Shown in pieces: positions 27,940-37,324 of a stretch of 44,396 nucleotides of DNA (its first letter is position 1; each line of letters starts with the position of its first letter). The notes beneath the pieces are model-generated. The model did not search any database, was not told the origin of the DNA, and was given only the letters and a program-made list of their open reading frames with translations. Location: the NCBI RefSeq assembly GCF_000317595.1, contig NZ_AEJC01000092.1, forward strand, positions 1 through 44,396, written 5' to 3'. Made by a program: the position numbers and the translations under genes. This DNA is from Streptomyces ipomoeae 91-03 (lineage in GTDB: Bacteria > Actinomycetota > Actinomycetes > Streptomycetales > Streptomycetaceae).

Positions 27940-28463
27940 CGACCGCGGTGCTGCGCGAGATGCGCTGGTGGGACATCGAGCCCGTACTGGAGCTGGAGAA
28001 GGACCTCTTCCCGGAGGACGCCTGGTCCCGGGGCATGTTCTGGTCCGACCTCGCCCATGCGCGCGGGCCGGAGGCGACCCGGCGGTACGTCGTGGCCGAG
28101 GACCCCGCGAGCGGGCGGATCGTCGGATACGGGGGACTGGCCGCCGCCGGGGACGTCGCCGACATACAGACCATCGCCGTCGCCCGCGACCACTGGGGCA
28201 CCGGCCTCGGCGCGCTGCTGCTGACCGAGCTGCTGCGGGCCGCCACCTCCTTCGAGTGCGCCCAGGTCATGCTCGAATGCCGGGTCGACAACATCCGCGC
28301 GCAGAAGCTGTACGAACGCTTCGGCTTCGAGGCGATCGGCTTCCGCCGCGGCTACTACCAACCGGGGAACGTCGACGCCCTCGTGATGCGCCTCGACACC
28401 GCGTCCGACGGCGGCGTCGCCGCCGGGCCGTCATCCGTACAAGGAACCGAGATCAATGACTGA
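27936..28463 (+). CDS. rimI: Ribosomal-protein-alanine N-acetyltransferase RimI
   Basis: A GNAT-family enzyme. RimI acetylates the N-terminal alanine of S18 in E. coli and other N-termini in actinobacteria. The 175-residue protein has the acetyl-CoA binding motif ([22 protein letters not shown], about 76-97), [21 protein letters not shown] and GFRRGYYQ. The last 20 residues ([19 protein letters not shown]) extend beyond the core. It overlaps tsaB by 4 nt and tsaD by 8 nt, so the three are translated as a coupled unit. Substrates here are not known. Confidence 0.95.
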   Translation: MTTAVLREMRWWDIEPVLELEKDLFPEDAWSRGMFWSDLAHARGPEATRRYVVAEDPASGRIVGYGGLAAAGDVADIQTIAVARDHWGTGLGALLLTELLRAATSFECAQVMLECRVDNIRAQKLYERFGFEAIGFRRGYYQPGNVDALVMRLDTASDGGVAAGPSSVQGTEIND

Positions 28464-29583
28464 CGAGCCCCTGGTCCTGGGCATTGAGACCTCCTGCGAC
28501 GAGACCGGCGTCGGCATCGTCCGAGGGACGACACTGCTCGCGGACGCCGTCGCCTCCAGCGTCGACGAGCACGCCCGCTTCGGCGGCGTCGTGCCCGAGG
28601 TCGCCTCCCGTGCCCACCTGGAGGCGATGGTCCCGACCGTCGACCGGGCACTGAAGGAGGCGGGGGTGAGAGCCAAGGACCTCGACGGCATCGCCGTCAC
28701 CGCCGGTCCCGGTCTCGCCGGTGCCCTGCTCGTGGGTGTCTCCGCGGCCAAGGCGTACGCGTACGCCCTCGGCAAGCCCCTCTACGGCGTCAACCACCTC
28801 GCCTCGCACATCTGTGTGGACCAGCTGGAGCACGGGGCGTTGCCGGAGCCGACGATGGCGCTGCTGGTGTCCGGTGGGCACTCGTCGTTGCTGCTCTCGA
28901 CCGACATCACCTCCGATGTACGCCCCCTGGGGGCCACCATCGACGACGCGGCGGGCGAGGCCTTCGACAAGATCGCGCGCGTGCTGGATCTGGGGTTCCC
29001 GGGCGGGCCGGTCATCGACCGGTACGCGAGGGAGGGAGACCCGAACGCGATCGCGTTCCCGCGCGGTCTGACCGGGCCCCGCGATCCCGTCTACGACTTC
29101 TCCTTCTCCGGGCTGAAGACCGCCGTGGCGCGCTGGATCGAGGCCAAGCGGGCGGCGGGGGAGGAGGTGCCGGTGCGTGATGTGGCGGCCTCCTTCCAGG
29201 AGGCGGTCGTGGACGTACTGACCCGCAAGGCGGTGCGGGCCTGCAAGGACGAGGGCGTGGACCACCTGATGATCGGCGGGGGCGTCGCCGCCAACTCCCG
29301 GCTGCGGGCGCTCGCACAGGAGCGGTGCGAGGCGGCCGGCATCCGGCTCCGGGTGCCGCGGCCCAAGCTGTGCACGGACAACGGGGCGATGGTCGCCGCG
29401 CTCGGCGCCGAGATGGTCGCCCGGGGGCGCGCCGCCTCGGACTGGGACCTGTCGGCGGACTCCTCACTGCCGGTCACGGATCCGCATGTGCCGGGGACGG
29501 CCAACGGGGTTGAGCATCTGCACGGGCAGAGGGGCGGCCACGACCACGTGCACGAGATGGCGAAGGACAACCTGTACTCATGA
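28456..29583 (+). CDS. tsaD: tRNA N6-adenosine threonylcarbamoyltransferase TsaD
   Basis: TsaD transfers the threonylcarbamoyl moiety to A37. The 375-residue ASKHA protein has the N-terminal [14 protein letters not shown], the metal-binding His114-x3-His118 in NHLASHI, the [21 protein letters not shown] segment and [11 protein letters not shown]. The C-terminal 25 residues form a His-rich tail (with [14 protein letters not shown]) beyond the normal domain end. The start overlaps rimI by 8 nt and the stop overlaps the next ORF by 4 nt (ATGA). Confidence 0.96.
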   Translation: MTDEPLVLGIETSCDETGVGIVRGTTLLADAVASSVDEHARFGGVVPEVASRAHLEAMVPTVDRALKEAGVRAKDLDGIAVTAGPGLAGALLVGVSAAKAYAYALGKPLYGVNHLASHICVDQLEHGALPEPTMALLVSGGHSSLLLSTDITSDVRPLGATIDDAAGEAFDKIARVLDLGFPGGPVIDRYAREGDPNAIAFPRGLTGPRDPVYDFSFSGLKTAVARWIEAKRAAGEEVPVRDVAASFQEAVVDVLTRKAVRACKDEGVDHLMIGGGVAANSRLRALAQERCEAAGIRLRVPRPKLCTDNGAMVAALGAEMVARGRAASDWDLSADSSLPVTDPHVPGTANGVEHLHGQRGGHDHVHEMAKDNLYS

Positions 29584-29843
29584 CCGTCGCCCTGATGTGG
29601 GAGGCCCGCGCCGTCGAGGGACGCGGCGCCGAACTCCTCGCCTGGGCCCGGGCGCAGGAGCTGCCCGACAGCGGGCGGCTCCTGCGCCGGGAGACGTTCC
29701 GGGCGCCCCAGGACCGAGTGCTGGTCGTCACGTGGTGGAACGCGGCGTACGACGCCGAGTTGCCCGAACTGCCGGAGCCGGGCGGTGAGTTGGTCAGCCG
29801 GGCGGTGCATCGGTGGCGGTTCGAGTCGGTGGGCGAGGGCTGA
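29580..29843 (+). CDS. Small protein co-translated with tsaD
   Basis: An 87-residue soluble protein ([20 protein letters not shown]...) whose ATG overlaps the tsaD stop in an ATGA junction. The order beta strand, helix, beta strand with RVLVVTWW suggests a small ferredoxin-like or dimeric alpha/beta-barrel (ABM-like) fold; this is inference. No catalytic motif is visible. Its 3' end overlaps the convergent membrane-protein gene by 50 nt. Function unknown. Confidence 0.75.
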   Translation: MTVALMWEARAVEGRGAELLAWARAQELPDSGRLLRRETFRAPQDRVLVVTWWNAAYDAELPELPEPGGELVSRAVHRWRFESVGEG

Positions 29844-30339
29844 CCGGCGTGTAGTAGTACTCCGCCGGGTCCCTTCCCTGCCGCCCGAGCCACAGCAGCG
29901 CTCGGTTCTCGAACTCCCAGCGGGCGGCGACCAGACCGAGGCTCGTCCAGTCCAGCGCCACCCACAGCAGGCCCAGGATCGGATAGGGCTCCCAGAAGAG
30001 GGACAGGGGCAGCACGAGGGCCATGAGGACGAGAGGGCGGACGGCGAACGGGCTCCGGGGGCGATGGAACACCCCCCAGTGGTCCGTGGACCAGGTGCCG
30101 TAGGGGACCGGCCGGGGAAGCGCCTCGTCGAAGTACCGTGCCGTGCTGAAGAACCTGAGCCGGGTTCCCCGCAGACGGAGCCACAGAGCCTGGACCGCGA
30201 CGATGAGGGAGACGGTGCGCCACCACCAGTCGGGCAGCCCCGCGTTCCCGCGGACGGCGAGAAAGACCCCCATCGCGCAGACCACGGCGATCCACGCCGG
30301 GACAGCCGCCCTGAACTCGTGATTGATGTACCGGATCAC
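29794..30339 (-). CDS. Small integral membrane protein of unknown function
   Basis: From the GTG at 30339 the product is 181 residues with about four hydrophobic segments (roughly 13-30, 38-53, 98-113, 115-134) and an aromatic middle loop (FFSTARYFDEALPRPVPYG, STDHWGVFHRP). A GGGGGG tract sits 4-9 nt before that GTG, which is why it is preferred to the ATG at 30396. The C-terminal tail is Pro/Thr-rich. The 3' end overlaps the tsaD-linked small gene by 50 nt, tail to tail. Family not recognised. Confidence 0.65.
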   Translation of the reverse strand: MIRYINHEFRAAVPAWIAVVCAMGVFLAVRGNAGLPDWWWRTVSLIVAVQALWLRLRGTRLRFFSTARYFDEALPRPVPYGTWSTDHWGVFHRPRSPFAVRPLVLMALVLPLSLFWEPYPILGLLWVALDWTSLGLVAARWEFENRALLWLGRQGRDPAEYYYTPVSPRPPTRTATDAPPG

Positions 30340-30367
30340 CGCACCCCCCGTGCTCCCCGGTGCCGGA

Positions 30368-32680
30368 TCACTCCACGTCCGACACCTCCGTCTCACAGCG
30401 CAGCCGACGGTCGGGCCCCAACTCCCTTACCGGTCCTGTGAGGTTCAGCCGGGCCGTGTGCCGTACGTCCGTGCTGGATACGGCCAACCGTAGTTCCAGC
30501 GCGCCCGGTTCGACCACCCTTCGGGCGGATCGGTCGGTGAAGGCCGAAAGGTCCGTATGGAAGTGGAAGGTGACCCGACGGGCCTCGCCCGGCTCCAACT
30601 CCAGCCGCTGATAGCCGATCAGGCGGACATCCGGGCGGGTGACAGAGGCGACCGGGTCGTGCAGGTACAACTGGACGACCTCGGCGCCCGCGCGGTCGCC
30701 CGTGTTGCGGACCGTCAGTGAGACGTCGTACGTGCCGTCCGTGGGGATCTCCGACGGCTCGTCCCCGCCGGTGAAGTCCTCCCACGCGAACTTCGTGTAC
30801 GACAGACCATGGCCGAACGGGTACAGCGGCGTCGGATCGAGGTTGCTGGCGGTGCCGACCAGGCCGAGGGGCGGCTGGAGGTAGGTCCAGGGCTGGCCGC
30901 CGGGGCGGTGCGGGACGCTGACGGGCAGACGGGCCGAGGGGGAGACGCGGCCCGACAGCACTCCCGCCACCGCCGGGCCGCCCTCCTCCCCGGGGAAGAA
31001 CGCCTGGACCACCCCGGCCAGCTGACCGTTCCAGCGGCCGAGCGCGTACGGGCGGCCGGTGAGCAGGACCAGCACCACCGGGGTGCCCGTGGCCGCCAGC
31101 GCGTCCAGCAGCTTCGCCTGGACGCCGGGGAGCCGTAGGTCCTCCGCGTCGCAGCCCTCGCCGGAGGTGCCCCGGCCGAAGAGGCCGGCGCGGTCGCCGA
31201 GCACCGCCACGCAGACATCCGCCTCCGTCGCCCGCGCGACCGCCTCCGGGAAGCCGCCGGTGTCGTCGCCGTCGACGTCGCAGCCGGGGGCGTGGGTGAT
31301 CTTCGCGTCGGGGAGTTCGGTGCGGAGGGACCGCAGGACCGTGGGGATCTCGATGCCCGACGGGGTGCCGGGGTGGGCCGGGAGGACGTGGGAGGGGAAG
31401 GAGTAGCAGCCCAGCATGGCCAGCGGGTCGTCGGCGCGGGGACCCACCACCGCGATCCTGATGTCCGGGGCGAGGGGTAGTACGTCGTCGGGGTTGTCCA
31501 GGAGCACCACCGACTCCTCGGCCAGGCGCCGGGCCAGGGCGCGGTTCGCCGGGGGATCCAGGTCGACCGTGGCCGTGGCGGGCTCCGGAGCCCAGTCCTC
31601 GTCCAGCATGCCCAGCTCGCACTTCTGGAGCAGGACCCGGCGGGCGGCCCGGTCCACCAGGGACTCGGGGATCTCACCGGCGCGCACGGCCGTCACCAGG
31701 GCCTCGCCGTAGCAGCGCAGGGTCGGCAGTTCCACGTCGATGCCCGCCGCCAGGGCCGCGTGGGCGGCCTCCGCACGGCTCCCGGCGACGCGGTGGTTGG
31801 TCTCCAGGAAGCCGACGCCGAAGTAGTCGGAGACGACCGTGCCGGTGAACTTCCATTGCTCGCGCAGGAGTTCGGTGAGGAGGCGCGGGTCCGCCGAGAC
31901 CGGGACGCCGTCCGTCTCGGTGTAGGCCGCCATCACCGAGCGGGCGCCGCCCTCCCGCAACGCCATCTCGAACGGCGGCAGGGTCACGTCCGCGAACTCC
32001 CGCACCCCCGCTCGTACGGGCGCGTGGTTGCGGGCGCCGACGGACGAGGCATACCCGGCGAAGTGCTTCAGCGTGGCCACGATCCCGGCTGACTCAAGGC
32101 CCCGGACGTACGCCGAGCCGATCGTGCCCACCAGGTACGGGTCCTCGCCCATCGTCTCCTCGACCCGTCCCCAGCGCGGGTCGCGGACCACGTCCAGGAC
32201 GGGGGCCAGTCCCTGGTGCACACCGACCGAGGCCATGTCGTGGCCGATGCGCCGGGCCATCTCCTCCACGAGGGGCGGGTCGAAGGACGCGCCCCAGGCG
32301 AGGGGGACCGGGTACGCGGTCGCACGCCAGGTCGTGAAGCCGGCCAGGCACTCCTCGTGGGCCACGGCCGGGATGCCGAAACGGTTCGCGGCCATGATGC
32401 GGCGCTGGGCGCGGGCCAGTGCCTGCGCGCCCAGCGCCGGGTCGACGGGGGCCGTGCCGAAGGCCCGGGTGAGCTGGCCCAGGCCCCGGGTGATCAGCTC
32501 GTCGAAGTCGAACGACTCCGTCATGCCCTGCTCGTCGGGGGCGATGTCCTCGCCGTTCGAGTCGTTCTTCACCCACACGCCGTACAGCTGGGCGGTCTTC
32601 TCCTCCAGGGTCATCCTGGAGAGCAGGTCCTCGACCCGGTCGGCGGCGGGCAGGGCGCGGTCACGCCAAGGGGTGGTCAT
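30368..32680 (-). CDS. bxlA: GH3 beta-xylosidase, intracellular (BxlA-like)
   Basis: A 770-residue glycoside hydrolase family 3 enzyme with no signal peptide, so it acts in the cytoplasm on imported oligosaccharides. The N-terminal GH3 domain has DVVRDPRWGRVEETMGEDP (164-182), KHFAGY (205-210) and the nucleophile Asp285 in VVSDYFGVGF. A C-terminal GH3 domain and a fibronectin-III-like end (TVRNTGDRAGAEVVQLYL) follow. MTTPWRDRALPAADRV with an AGGAG site fixes the start at 32680. The xylosidase call rests on similarity I recall to Streptomyces BxlA and on context: xylobiose-type importer upstream, xylanase nearby. Another beta-glycosidase specificity is possible. Confidence 0.88.
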   Translation of the reverse strand: MTTPWRDRALPAADRVEDLLSRMTLEEKTAQLYGVWVKNDSNGEDIAPDEQGMTESFDFDELITRGLGQLTRAFGTAPVDPALGAQALARAQRRIMAANRFGIPAVAHEECLAGFTTWRATAYPVPLAWGASFDPPLVEEMARRIGHDMASVGVHQGLAPVLDVVRDPRWGRVEETMGEDPYLVGTIGSAYVRGLESAGIVATLKHFAGYASSVGARNHAPVRAGVREFADVTLPPFEMALREGGARSVMAAYTETDGVPVSADPRLLTELLREQWKFTGTVVSDYFGVGFLETNHRVAGSRAEAAHAALAAGIDVELPTLRCYGEALVTAVRAGEIPESLVDRAARRVLLQKCELGMLDEDWAPEPATATVDLDPPANRALARRLAEESVVLLDNPDDVLPLAPDIRIAVVGPRADDPLAMLGCYSFPSHVLPAHPGTPSGIEIPTVLRSLRTELPDAKITHAPGCDVDGDDTGGFPEAVARATEADVCVAVLGDRAGLFGRGTSGEGCDAEDLRLPGVQAKLLDALAATGTPVVLVLLTGRPYALGRWNGQLAGVVQAFFPGEEGGPAVAGVLSGRVSPSARLPVSVPHRPGGQPWTYLQPPLGLVGTASNLDPTPLYPFGHGLSYTKFAWEDFTGGDEPSEIPTDGTYDVSLTVRNTGDRAGAEVVQLYLHDPVASVTRPDVRLIGYQRLELEPGEARRVTFHFHTDLSAFTDRSARRVVEPGALELRLAVSSTDVRHTARLNLTGPVRELGPDRRLRCETEVSDVE

Positions 32681-32763
32681 GAAACTCCTGTCGGGGTCGG
32701 TGAGTTTCAGCGGCTTGGGTGCGTTGCGGGAGCCGGTTGCGCCACTTCGGAAGCCATGGCCGG

Positions 32764-33669
32764 TCACTTGCCGCCCACGCCCATCAGACCGCCCACCAGC
32801 GCCCGGCGTGCCACCAGGTACACCGCGAAGATGGGGATGCCGGAGAGGACGACCGAGGCGAGCAGGGCGGGGATGTTGACGCCGAACTGGCTGACGTAGT
32901 TGAAGAGGCCGAGGGTGAGGACGCGTGGGCCGTCGGACTGGGTGAAGATCAGCGGGAAGAGGAAGCCGTTCCAGGCCTGCAGCGCGGAGTAGATGACGAC
33001 CGTGCTGATGCCGCCCTTGGCCAGCGGGATCGTCAGCTGGAACAGCATCCGCAGCGGTGAGGCGCCGTCCAGGGCCATCGCCTCGTACAGGTCCTCCGAC
33101 ACGTCCCGCAGGGTGCCGACCAGGACCAGCACCGAGACCGGCATCGCGAAGGCGGCCGTCGGGAGGATGACGGCGAGCAGGGTGTCGTAGAGGTCGAGTT
33201 TCGCGATCAGCAAATACAACGGGACGACGACCGCCTGGGCCGGGATCGCCACGCCCAGGAGGAACAGGCGGAAAGCGGCAGTGGACCAGCGGTCGCGGGT
33301 GCGGACCGCGACGTAGGCGAGGGGGATCGAGAGGGCCAGGACGATGCCGACGACCGCGATCGCCACGATCACCGTGTTGCCGAGCAGATGGCCGAAGCCG
33401 CTGTTCAGGACGGTGTTGTAGTTGTCGAGAGTCGGGTCGGCGGGCGGGCGCAGGGGGTTGCCGGTGAGGGCCTTGTCGGCGCCGGTGAGGGAGGCCGACA
33501 GCATCGCGTAGATGGGGATCAGGACGACGATCAGCCAGAGGAAGGCGCCGAGGCCCGCCACCGGGTTGGCCCGCCTCGTCCAGTGGCGTGGGCGTCGGGC
33601 GGCCGGGGCCTGCCGGTGCTCCGCGGGCCCCCGGGTCCGCGTCGGGCGCGGCAACGTATCGTGTGACAC
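32764..33669 (-). CDS. bxlG: Sugar ABC transporter permease (BxlG-like)
   Basis: A 301-residue MalG-type inner-membrane permease with six hydrophobic segments and a basic N-terminal region. The EAA loop that contacts the ATPase is DLYEAMALDGASPLRMLFQL. GTG start, 4 nt after the upstream permease stop, so the two are coupled. It is followed after 83 nt by the GH3 gene. The transported sugar is probably xylobiose or related xylo-oligosaccharides, by context. No ATPase gene is present in the locus. Confidence 0.92.
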   Translation of the reverse strand: MSHDTLPRPTRTRGPAEHRQAPAARRPRHWTRRANPVAGLGAFLWLIVVLIPIYAMLSASLTGADKALTGNPLRPPADPTLDNYNTVLNSGFGHLLGNTVIVAIAVVGIVLALSIPLAYVAVRTRDRWSTAAFRLFLLGVAIPAQAVVVPLYLLIAKLDLYDTLLAVILPTAAFAMPVSVLVLVGTLRDVSEDLYEAMALDGASPLRMLFQLTIPLAKGGISTVVIYSALQAWNGFLFPLIFTQSDGPRVLTLGLFNYVSQFGVNIPALLASVVLSGIPIFAVYLVARRALVGGLMGVGGK

Positions 33670-33673
33670 TCCG

Positions 33674-34570
33674 TCACATCCCTTCGCGGGTGCTGCGCAT
33701 GGCGCCGAAGCCCGTCAGCCGGACCAGCACGAGCGAGAGGCCCGTCGCGGCGAGGACCAGGAAGGTGGCGATGGCGCTCGCGTAGCCGAAGTCGTACGTC
33801 TTGAAGCCCGCCTCGTACATCAGGTACGGCAGGATCGCGGTGTCCGTGCCGGGGCCGCCCTTGGTGAGGATCAGGACGGTCTCGAAGTACGTCAGCGAGC
33901 CGACGACGATCAGGACCGTGGACGTGGTGATCGTGTGCCGCAACTGCGGGAGTGTGATCGAGAAGAACTGGCGGTAGCGGCCCGCGCCGTCGATGGCGGC
34001 GGCCTGGTAGAGCACCTCCGGGATCTGACGGGCCCCGCCCTGGTAGATCAGGGTGTGGAAGGGGATGAACTGCCAGCCGCCGACGAAGACGATCGCCAGG
34101 AACGCGCCGCTCTGCGAGCCCAGGGTGTCCTTCTGGATGATGCCGAAGTTCGGGTCGAGGAGGGCGTAGAACAGGATCGCGATGGCGGTGGAGGAGAGCA
34201 GGAACGGGACGAAGAAGATCGCGGAGAGGACCGCCCGGTTGCGCTGGCGCCCCGCCGCCCACACACCGAGCAGCAGCGCCACGATGGTCTGGAAGGCCCA
34301 GCTGGCGATGGTCAGGACGACGGTCAGCCCCAGGGACTGGGTGAGGCGGGGGTCGTCGAGGAGCTTGCGCCAGTTCTCCAGCCCGACCGGCCGCGGGTCG
34401 CCGAGGCCGTCCCAGCTGGTGAAGGAGAGGTAGAGGGCGAGGGCCATCGGGACGACGGCGAAGAAGGTGAAGAAGAGGACGCCGGGCAGGGCCCAGGCGG
34501 CGTGCGGGCGGCCGACCCGGCTCGCCTTCCGCGGGGCGCCGGGCGGGGCCTTCTCGACCGTCGCGGTCAC
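33674..34570 (-). CDS. bxlF: Sugar ABC transporter permease (BxlF-like)
   Basis: A 298-residue MalF-type permease with six membrane segments (first about 28-48, [21 protein letters not shown]). The EAA loop is [21 protein letters not shown]. The GTG start lies in a GTGA overlap with the stop of the binding-protein gene, giving translational coupling. The much longer frame through this region is an artefact of antisense and upstream reading. It partners with the next permease to form the heterodimeric channel. Confidence 0.92.
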   Translation of the reverse strand: MTATVEKAPPGAPRKASRVGRPHAAWALPGVLFFTFFAVVPMALALYLSFTSWDGLGDPRPVGLENWRKLLDDPRLTQSLGLTVVLTIASWAFQTIVALLLGVWAAGRQRNRAVLSAIFFVPFLLSSTAIAILFYALLDPNFGIIQKDTLGSQSGAFLAIVFVGGWQFIPFHTLIYQGGARQIPEVLYQAAAIDGAGRYRQFFSITLPQLRHTITTSTVLIVVGSLTYFETVLILTKGGPGTDTAILPYLMYEAGFKTYDFGYASAIATFLVLAATGLSLVLVRLTGFGAMRSTREGM

Positions 34571-35898
34571 TTCAACCCCTTGCACGCCGCCACGAACTCG
34601 CTCGGCGAGGACTGCCCCGCGAACAGCTTGCCTATCTCCGTGTGCATCTTGGTGCCCAGCGCGTCGCCGAGCGCCTGGTCCCAGGAGAGGGTGAAGGCGG
34701 GGGCCTGCTGGACCATGTCGTACTGGAACTTCGCGTACTCCGGGTTGGGCGCGGAGGAGAGCAGATCGGCCGCGTTCGAGGTGGTCGGGACATCGCCGTT
34801 GTCGATGAGGGCCTGGGCGTACGCCTTCGACGCGCACTCCTTGAGGAAGCCGATCGCCAGGTCCTTGTTCTTCGTACGGCTGTTGATGGACCAGTAGTTG
34901 GTGGGGTTGCCGACGACGTCGCGGACGTCGCCCGTGCCGCCCTCGACACTCGGGAAGGCGGCCCAGCCCAGGTTCTTCTTGGCGAAGTCCGGGAACTTGC
35001 CGAGCTGTGTGGAGTACTCCCAGGAGCCCATCAGATGCATGGCCGCCTTGCCGCGCGCGAAGACCGCGGGGGCGCCGCCGTTGACGTACGACACCGAGGT
35101 GAACTTGGAGCCGAAGGCGCCGTCGTCGATGAGTTCCTTGACCAGCTCGGCGGCCCTGAGGACGGCCGGGTCGCCCCAGCCCTCGGCGTCGCCGTCCTGG
35201 ATGCGCTTGAAGACCCCGGGGCCGCCGATGCGGTCGACCAGGTACTCCAGCCACATCAGGTCCGGCCAGATGTCGGAGCCGCCGAGCGCGAACGGGGTGA
35301 TCTTCGCCCTCTTCAGCTTGGCGTTGATGTCCAGCAACTGGTCCCAGGTGGTGGGTGGCTGGAGCTTGTGCTCGGCGAAGACGGTCTTGTTGTAGAAGAG
35401 GATCACCGGCTGCATACCGCGCATCGGGATGCCGTAGTGGCGGCCCTTGAGGTCGCCGGCGGCGAGCACCGAGGGCAGGAAGCCGTTCTTGAGGACCGGG
35501 TCGCCCTCGATGATGTCGGTGAGGTCGACGAGCTTGCCGGCCTCCTCGTACGCCTTGATGGAGCCGCCGCCCCAGTTGAAGAAGACGTCCGGGGCGCTCG
35601 GGGAGCCCATGGCCGTGCGGAGCTTGGGGGAGTAGTCGGAGCCGGGGACCTTCTGCAGCTTGACGGTGCCGCCGGCCTTCTTCGCCGCGGCCGACTTGTT
35701 GAAGCGGTCCACAGCGGCCTGCTGGACCTTCACCGCGTCGTCGCCGTACACGAACGCGGTGACCGTCTTGCCGTCGCCGCCCGCGGAACTTCCGGAGCCG
35801 CAGGCGGTGAGGCCGGTGGTTCCGGCGGTGAGCAGCGAGGTGGCGCCGGCGCCGAGCACCCAGCGTCTGCTGAACGTCCGGCCTCTGTTCGACTCCAT
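34567..35898 (-). CDS. bxlE: Sugar-binding lipoprotein of ABC importer (BxlE-like)
   Basis: A 443-residue extracellular solute-binding protein (family 1). The N-terminus has a twin-arginine motif (SRRWVLG, Arg11-Arg12) and lipobox LTAC with lipidation at Cys33, so it is probably a Tat-exported lipoprotein. The body shows typical features: [57 protein letters not shown] precedes the ATG at 35898. The frame extends upstream to 36237 but would antisense the lacI-type gene. It is the first gene of the operon, downstream of three CGAA-type operator copies. Confidence 0.92.
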   Translation of the reverse strand: MESNRGRTFSRRWVLGAGATSLLTAGTTGLTACGSGSSAGGDGKTVTAFVYGDDAVKVQQAAVDRFNKSAAAKKAGGTVKLQKVPGSDYSPKLRTAMGSPSAPDVFFNWGGGSIKAYEEAGKLVDLTDIIEGDPVLKNGFLPSVLAAGDLKGRHYGIPMRGMQPVILFYNKTVFAEHKLQPPTTWDQLLDINAKLKRAKITPFALGGSDIWPDLMWLEYLVDRIGGPGVFKRIQDGDAEGWGDPAVLRAAELVKELIDDGAFGSKFTSVSYVNGGAPAVFARGKAAMHLMGSWEYSTQLGKFPDFAKKNLGWAAFPSVEGGTGDVRDVVGNPTNYWSINSRTKNKDLAIGFLKECASKAYAQALIDNGDVPTTSNAADLLSSAPNPEYAKFQYDMVQQAPAFTLSWDQALGDALGTKMHTEIGKLFAGQSSPSEFVAACKGLK

Positions 35899-35912
35899 GA
35901 CAGCACCTCTCA

Positions 35913-36018
35913 CGAACGTTTCGGGCGAGTGAGTACGGGCCTTGCGGATGAGCGAGTACGGGTATCGCTGATGAGCTGGTCGAGGCGAATGTTTCGGCTG
36001 TTTCCTCGAACGTTCCGG
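35913..36018. promoter_or_regulatory. Three operator-like repeats upstream of the sugar importer
   Basis: The 12-mer CGAA(C/T)GTT(T/C)CGG occurs at 35913-35924, 35986-35997 and 36007-36018. Start-to-start distances are 73 and 21 nt, close to whole helical turns. The last copy covers the predicted transcription start. On the minus strand they read CCGAAAC(G/A)TTCG, resembling the CCGAAACTTTCGG palindrome before the xylanase gene. The divergent LacI-family protein is the likely ligand-sensing repressor. Confidence 0.7.
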
Positions 36019-36019
36019 G

Positions 36020-36048
36020 AACGTATGGCCGTCGAAAGGGTTCGTCAA
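36020..36048 (-). promoter_or_regulatory. Promoter of the sugar importer operon
   Basis: On the minus strand TTGACG (36048-36043) and TACGTT (36025-36020) are 17 nt apart, a good vegetative promoter. It overlaps CGAA-type repeats (36007-36018 and an imperfect CGAAAGGGTTCG at 36033-36044), consistent with direct repression. Confidence 0.7.
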
Positions 36049-36076
36049 GGGGGCGCGCAGGGATACGATCCCGCCC

Positions 36077-37138
36077 ATGAAGCCCGCGAAGTCCGAAGAA
36101 ACCCAGACAAGAGCGCGTGCGTCGCAGTCCACGCAGACCGCGACGCTGGCCGAGATCGCCCGGCAGGCCGGGGTCTCGGCTCCGACTGTTTCGAAGGTGC
36201 TCAACGGTCGCGCGGACGTCGCGCCGGCGACCCGCACACGGGTCGAGGAGCTGCTGCGCGAGTACGGCTACCGGCGCCGGCGCGCCGAGGCGACCCGCTC
36301 CCCGCTCATCGACCTGGTCTTCCACGAGCTGGAGAGCGCCTGGGCGATGGAGGTCATCCGGGGCGTCGAGAACGTGGCCCGGGAGGAGGGGCTGAGCGTC
36401 GTGCTCTCCGAGAGCGCGGGCCGGCTCACCCCCGGCCGCACCTGGGCCGACCAGGTCGCCGCCCGCCGCCCGCACGGGGTCGTCCTCGTGCTGTCCGGGC
36501 TCGACGAGTCCCAGCGCGCGCTGCTGACCAGCCGCTCCATCCCGTTCGTGGTGATGGACCCGGCGGGCGACCCCGGAGACGACGTGCCCTCGATCGGTGC
36601 CACCAACTGGCAGGGCGGGCTGGCCGCCACCCGGCATCTGATCGAGCTCGGCCACCGGCGCATCGGCGCCATCAGCGGCCCCTCGCGGATGATCTGCAGC
36701 CGCGCCCGCGTGGACGGCTACCGCGCCGCGCTGGAGACCGCCGGGCTGCCGGTCGACCAGAGCCTGATCAGGGCCGGCGACTTCCACCACGAGACCGGAT
36801 ACCGGCTGGGCCTGGAACTCCTGCGCCACCCCGACCGCCCGACGGCCGTCTTCGCCGGCAACGACCTCCAGGCGCTCGGCCTGTACGAGGCCGCCCGCGA
36901 ACTGGGGCTGCGCATCCCCGAGGACGTGAGCGTGGTCGGGTTCGACGATCTGCCGGTCGCCCGGTGGGTGGGGCCGCCGCTGACGACCGTACGACAGCCG
37001 CTGATGGAGATGGCCGAGGCGGCGGCCCGGCTCGTGCTCGACCTGGGGCGCCAGGAGGGGGCGTCGTCGGCGACGCGGGTGGAGCTGGCGACGAGCTTGG
37101 TGGTGCGGAGCAGTACGGGGGTGCCTCCGGCGGTTTAG
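36077..37138 (+). CDS. bxlR: LacI-family transcriptional regulator (BxlR-like)
   Basis: A 353-residue repressor-type protein. The HTH is at about 23-45 ([23 protein letters not shown]), followed by the hinge helix ([13 protein letters not shown]). The periplasmic-binding-protein-like sensor domain has [25 protein letters not shown] and [23 protein letters not shown]. It is divergent from the importer operon (178-nt gap with operators), so it probably represses that operon and perhaps the xylanase gene, with a xylo-oligosaccharide or xylose as inducer. The name follows gene order and similarity I recall to S. thermoviolaceus bxlR. Confidence 0.9.
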   Translation: MKPAKSEETQTRARASQSTQTATLAEIARQAGVSAPTVSKVLNGRADVAPATRTRVEELLREYGYRRRRAEATRSPLIDLVFHELESAWAMEVIRGVENVAREEGLSVVLSESAGRLTPGRTWADQVAARRPHGVVLVLSGLDESQRALLTSRSIPFVVMDPAGDPGDDVPSIGATNWQGGLAATRHLIELGHRRIGAISGPSRMICSRARVDGYRAALETAGLPVDQSLIRAGDFHHETGYRLGLELLRHPDRPTAVFAGNDLQALGLYEAARELGLRIPEDVSVVGFDDLPVARWVGPPLTTVRQPLMEMAEAAARLVLDLGRQEGASSATRVELATSLVVRSSTGVPPAV

Positions 37139-37144
37139 GGGAGT

Positions 37145-37240
37145 CGTGCCGCTGTATCGGGGTTGGCCGTGCCGCTGTATCGAGGGTTTGCCGTGCCGCT
37201 GTATCAGGGGTTGGCCGTGGCGCTGCATTGACGGGTGTTC
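37145..37240. repeat. Four-copy ~24-nt tandem repeat before the xylanase gene
   Basis: Units begin CGTGCCGCTGTAT at 37145, 37168 and 37192, with a diverged fourth unit (CGTGGCGCTGCAT) at 37216. Lengths are 23-25 nt. The array starts 7 nt after the regulator stop codon and ends beside the putative xylanase promoter. Confidence 0.85.
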
Positions 37241-37246
37241 CGTGTA

Positions 37247-37275
37247 TTGACGCGTGTTCCGTCGCCCCCCACACT
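37247..37275 (+). promoter_or_regulatory. Putative xylanase promoter
   Basis: TTGACG (37247-37252), 17 nt, then CACACT (37270-37275). The -35 is perfect and the -10 is weak, as expected for a regulated gene. A second TTGACG lies at 37228. The predicted start would put the CCGAAACTTTCGG operator just downstream. Confidence 0.45.
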
Positions 37276-37300
37276 GCTCCGAAGCCAATCGGTTGCACGG

Positions 37301-37313
37301 CCGAAACTTTCGG
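37301..37313. promoter_or_regulatory. CCGAAACTTTCGG operator of the xylanase gene
   Basis: A perfect palindrome (6-bp arms, central C) directly abuts the GGAGG ribosome binding site (37312-37316). From memory, GAAACTTTC-type boxes are conserved upstream of Streptomyces xylanase genes. The same half-site (CCGAAAC) is present upstream of the importer operon. Confidence 0.75.
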
Positions 37314-37324
37314 AGGCACCCGCA

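Noticed and set aside
33674..37288. A 1204-codon open frame on the minus strand and a 1363-codon open frame on the plus strand (34642-38733)
   Set aside because: They run antisense or out of frame through the binding protein, regulator and xylanase genes and have Arg/Pro/His-biased composition typical of GC-skewed shadow frames. Only the C-terminal part of the first is a real permease.
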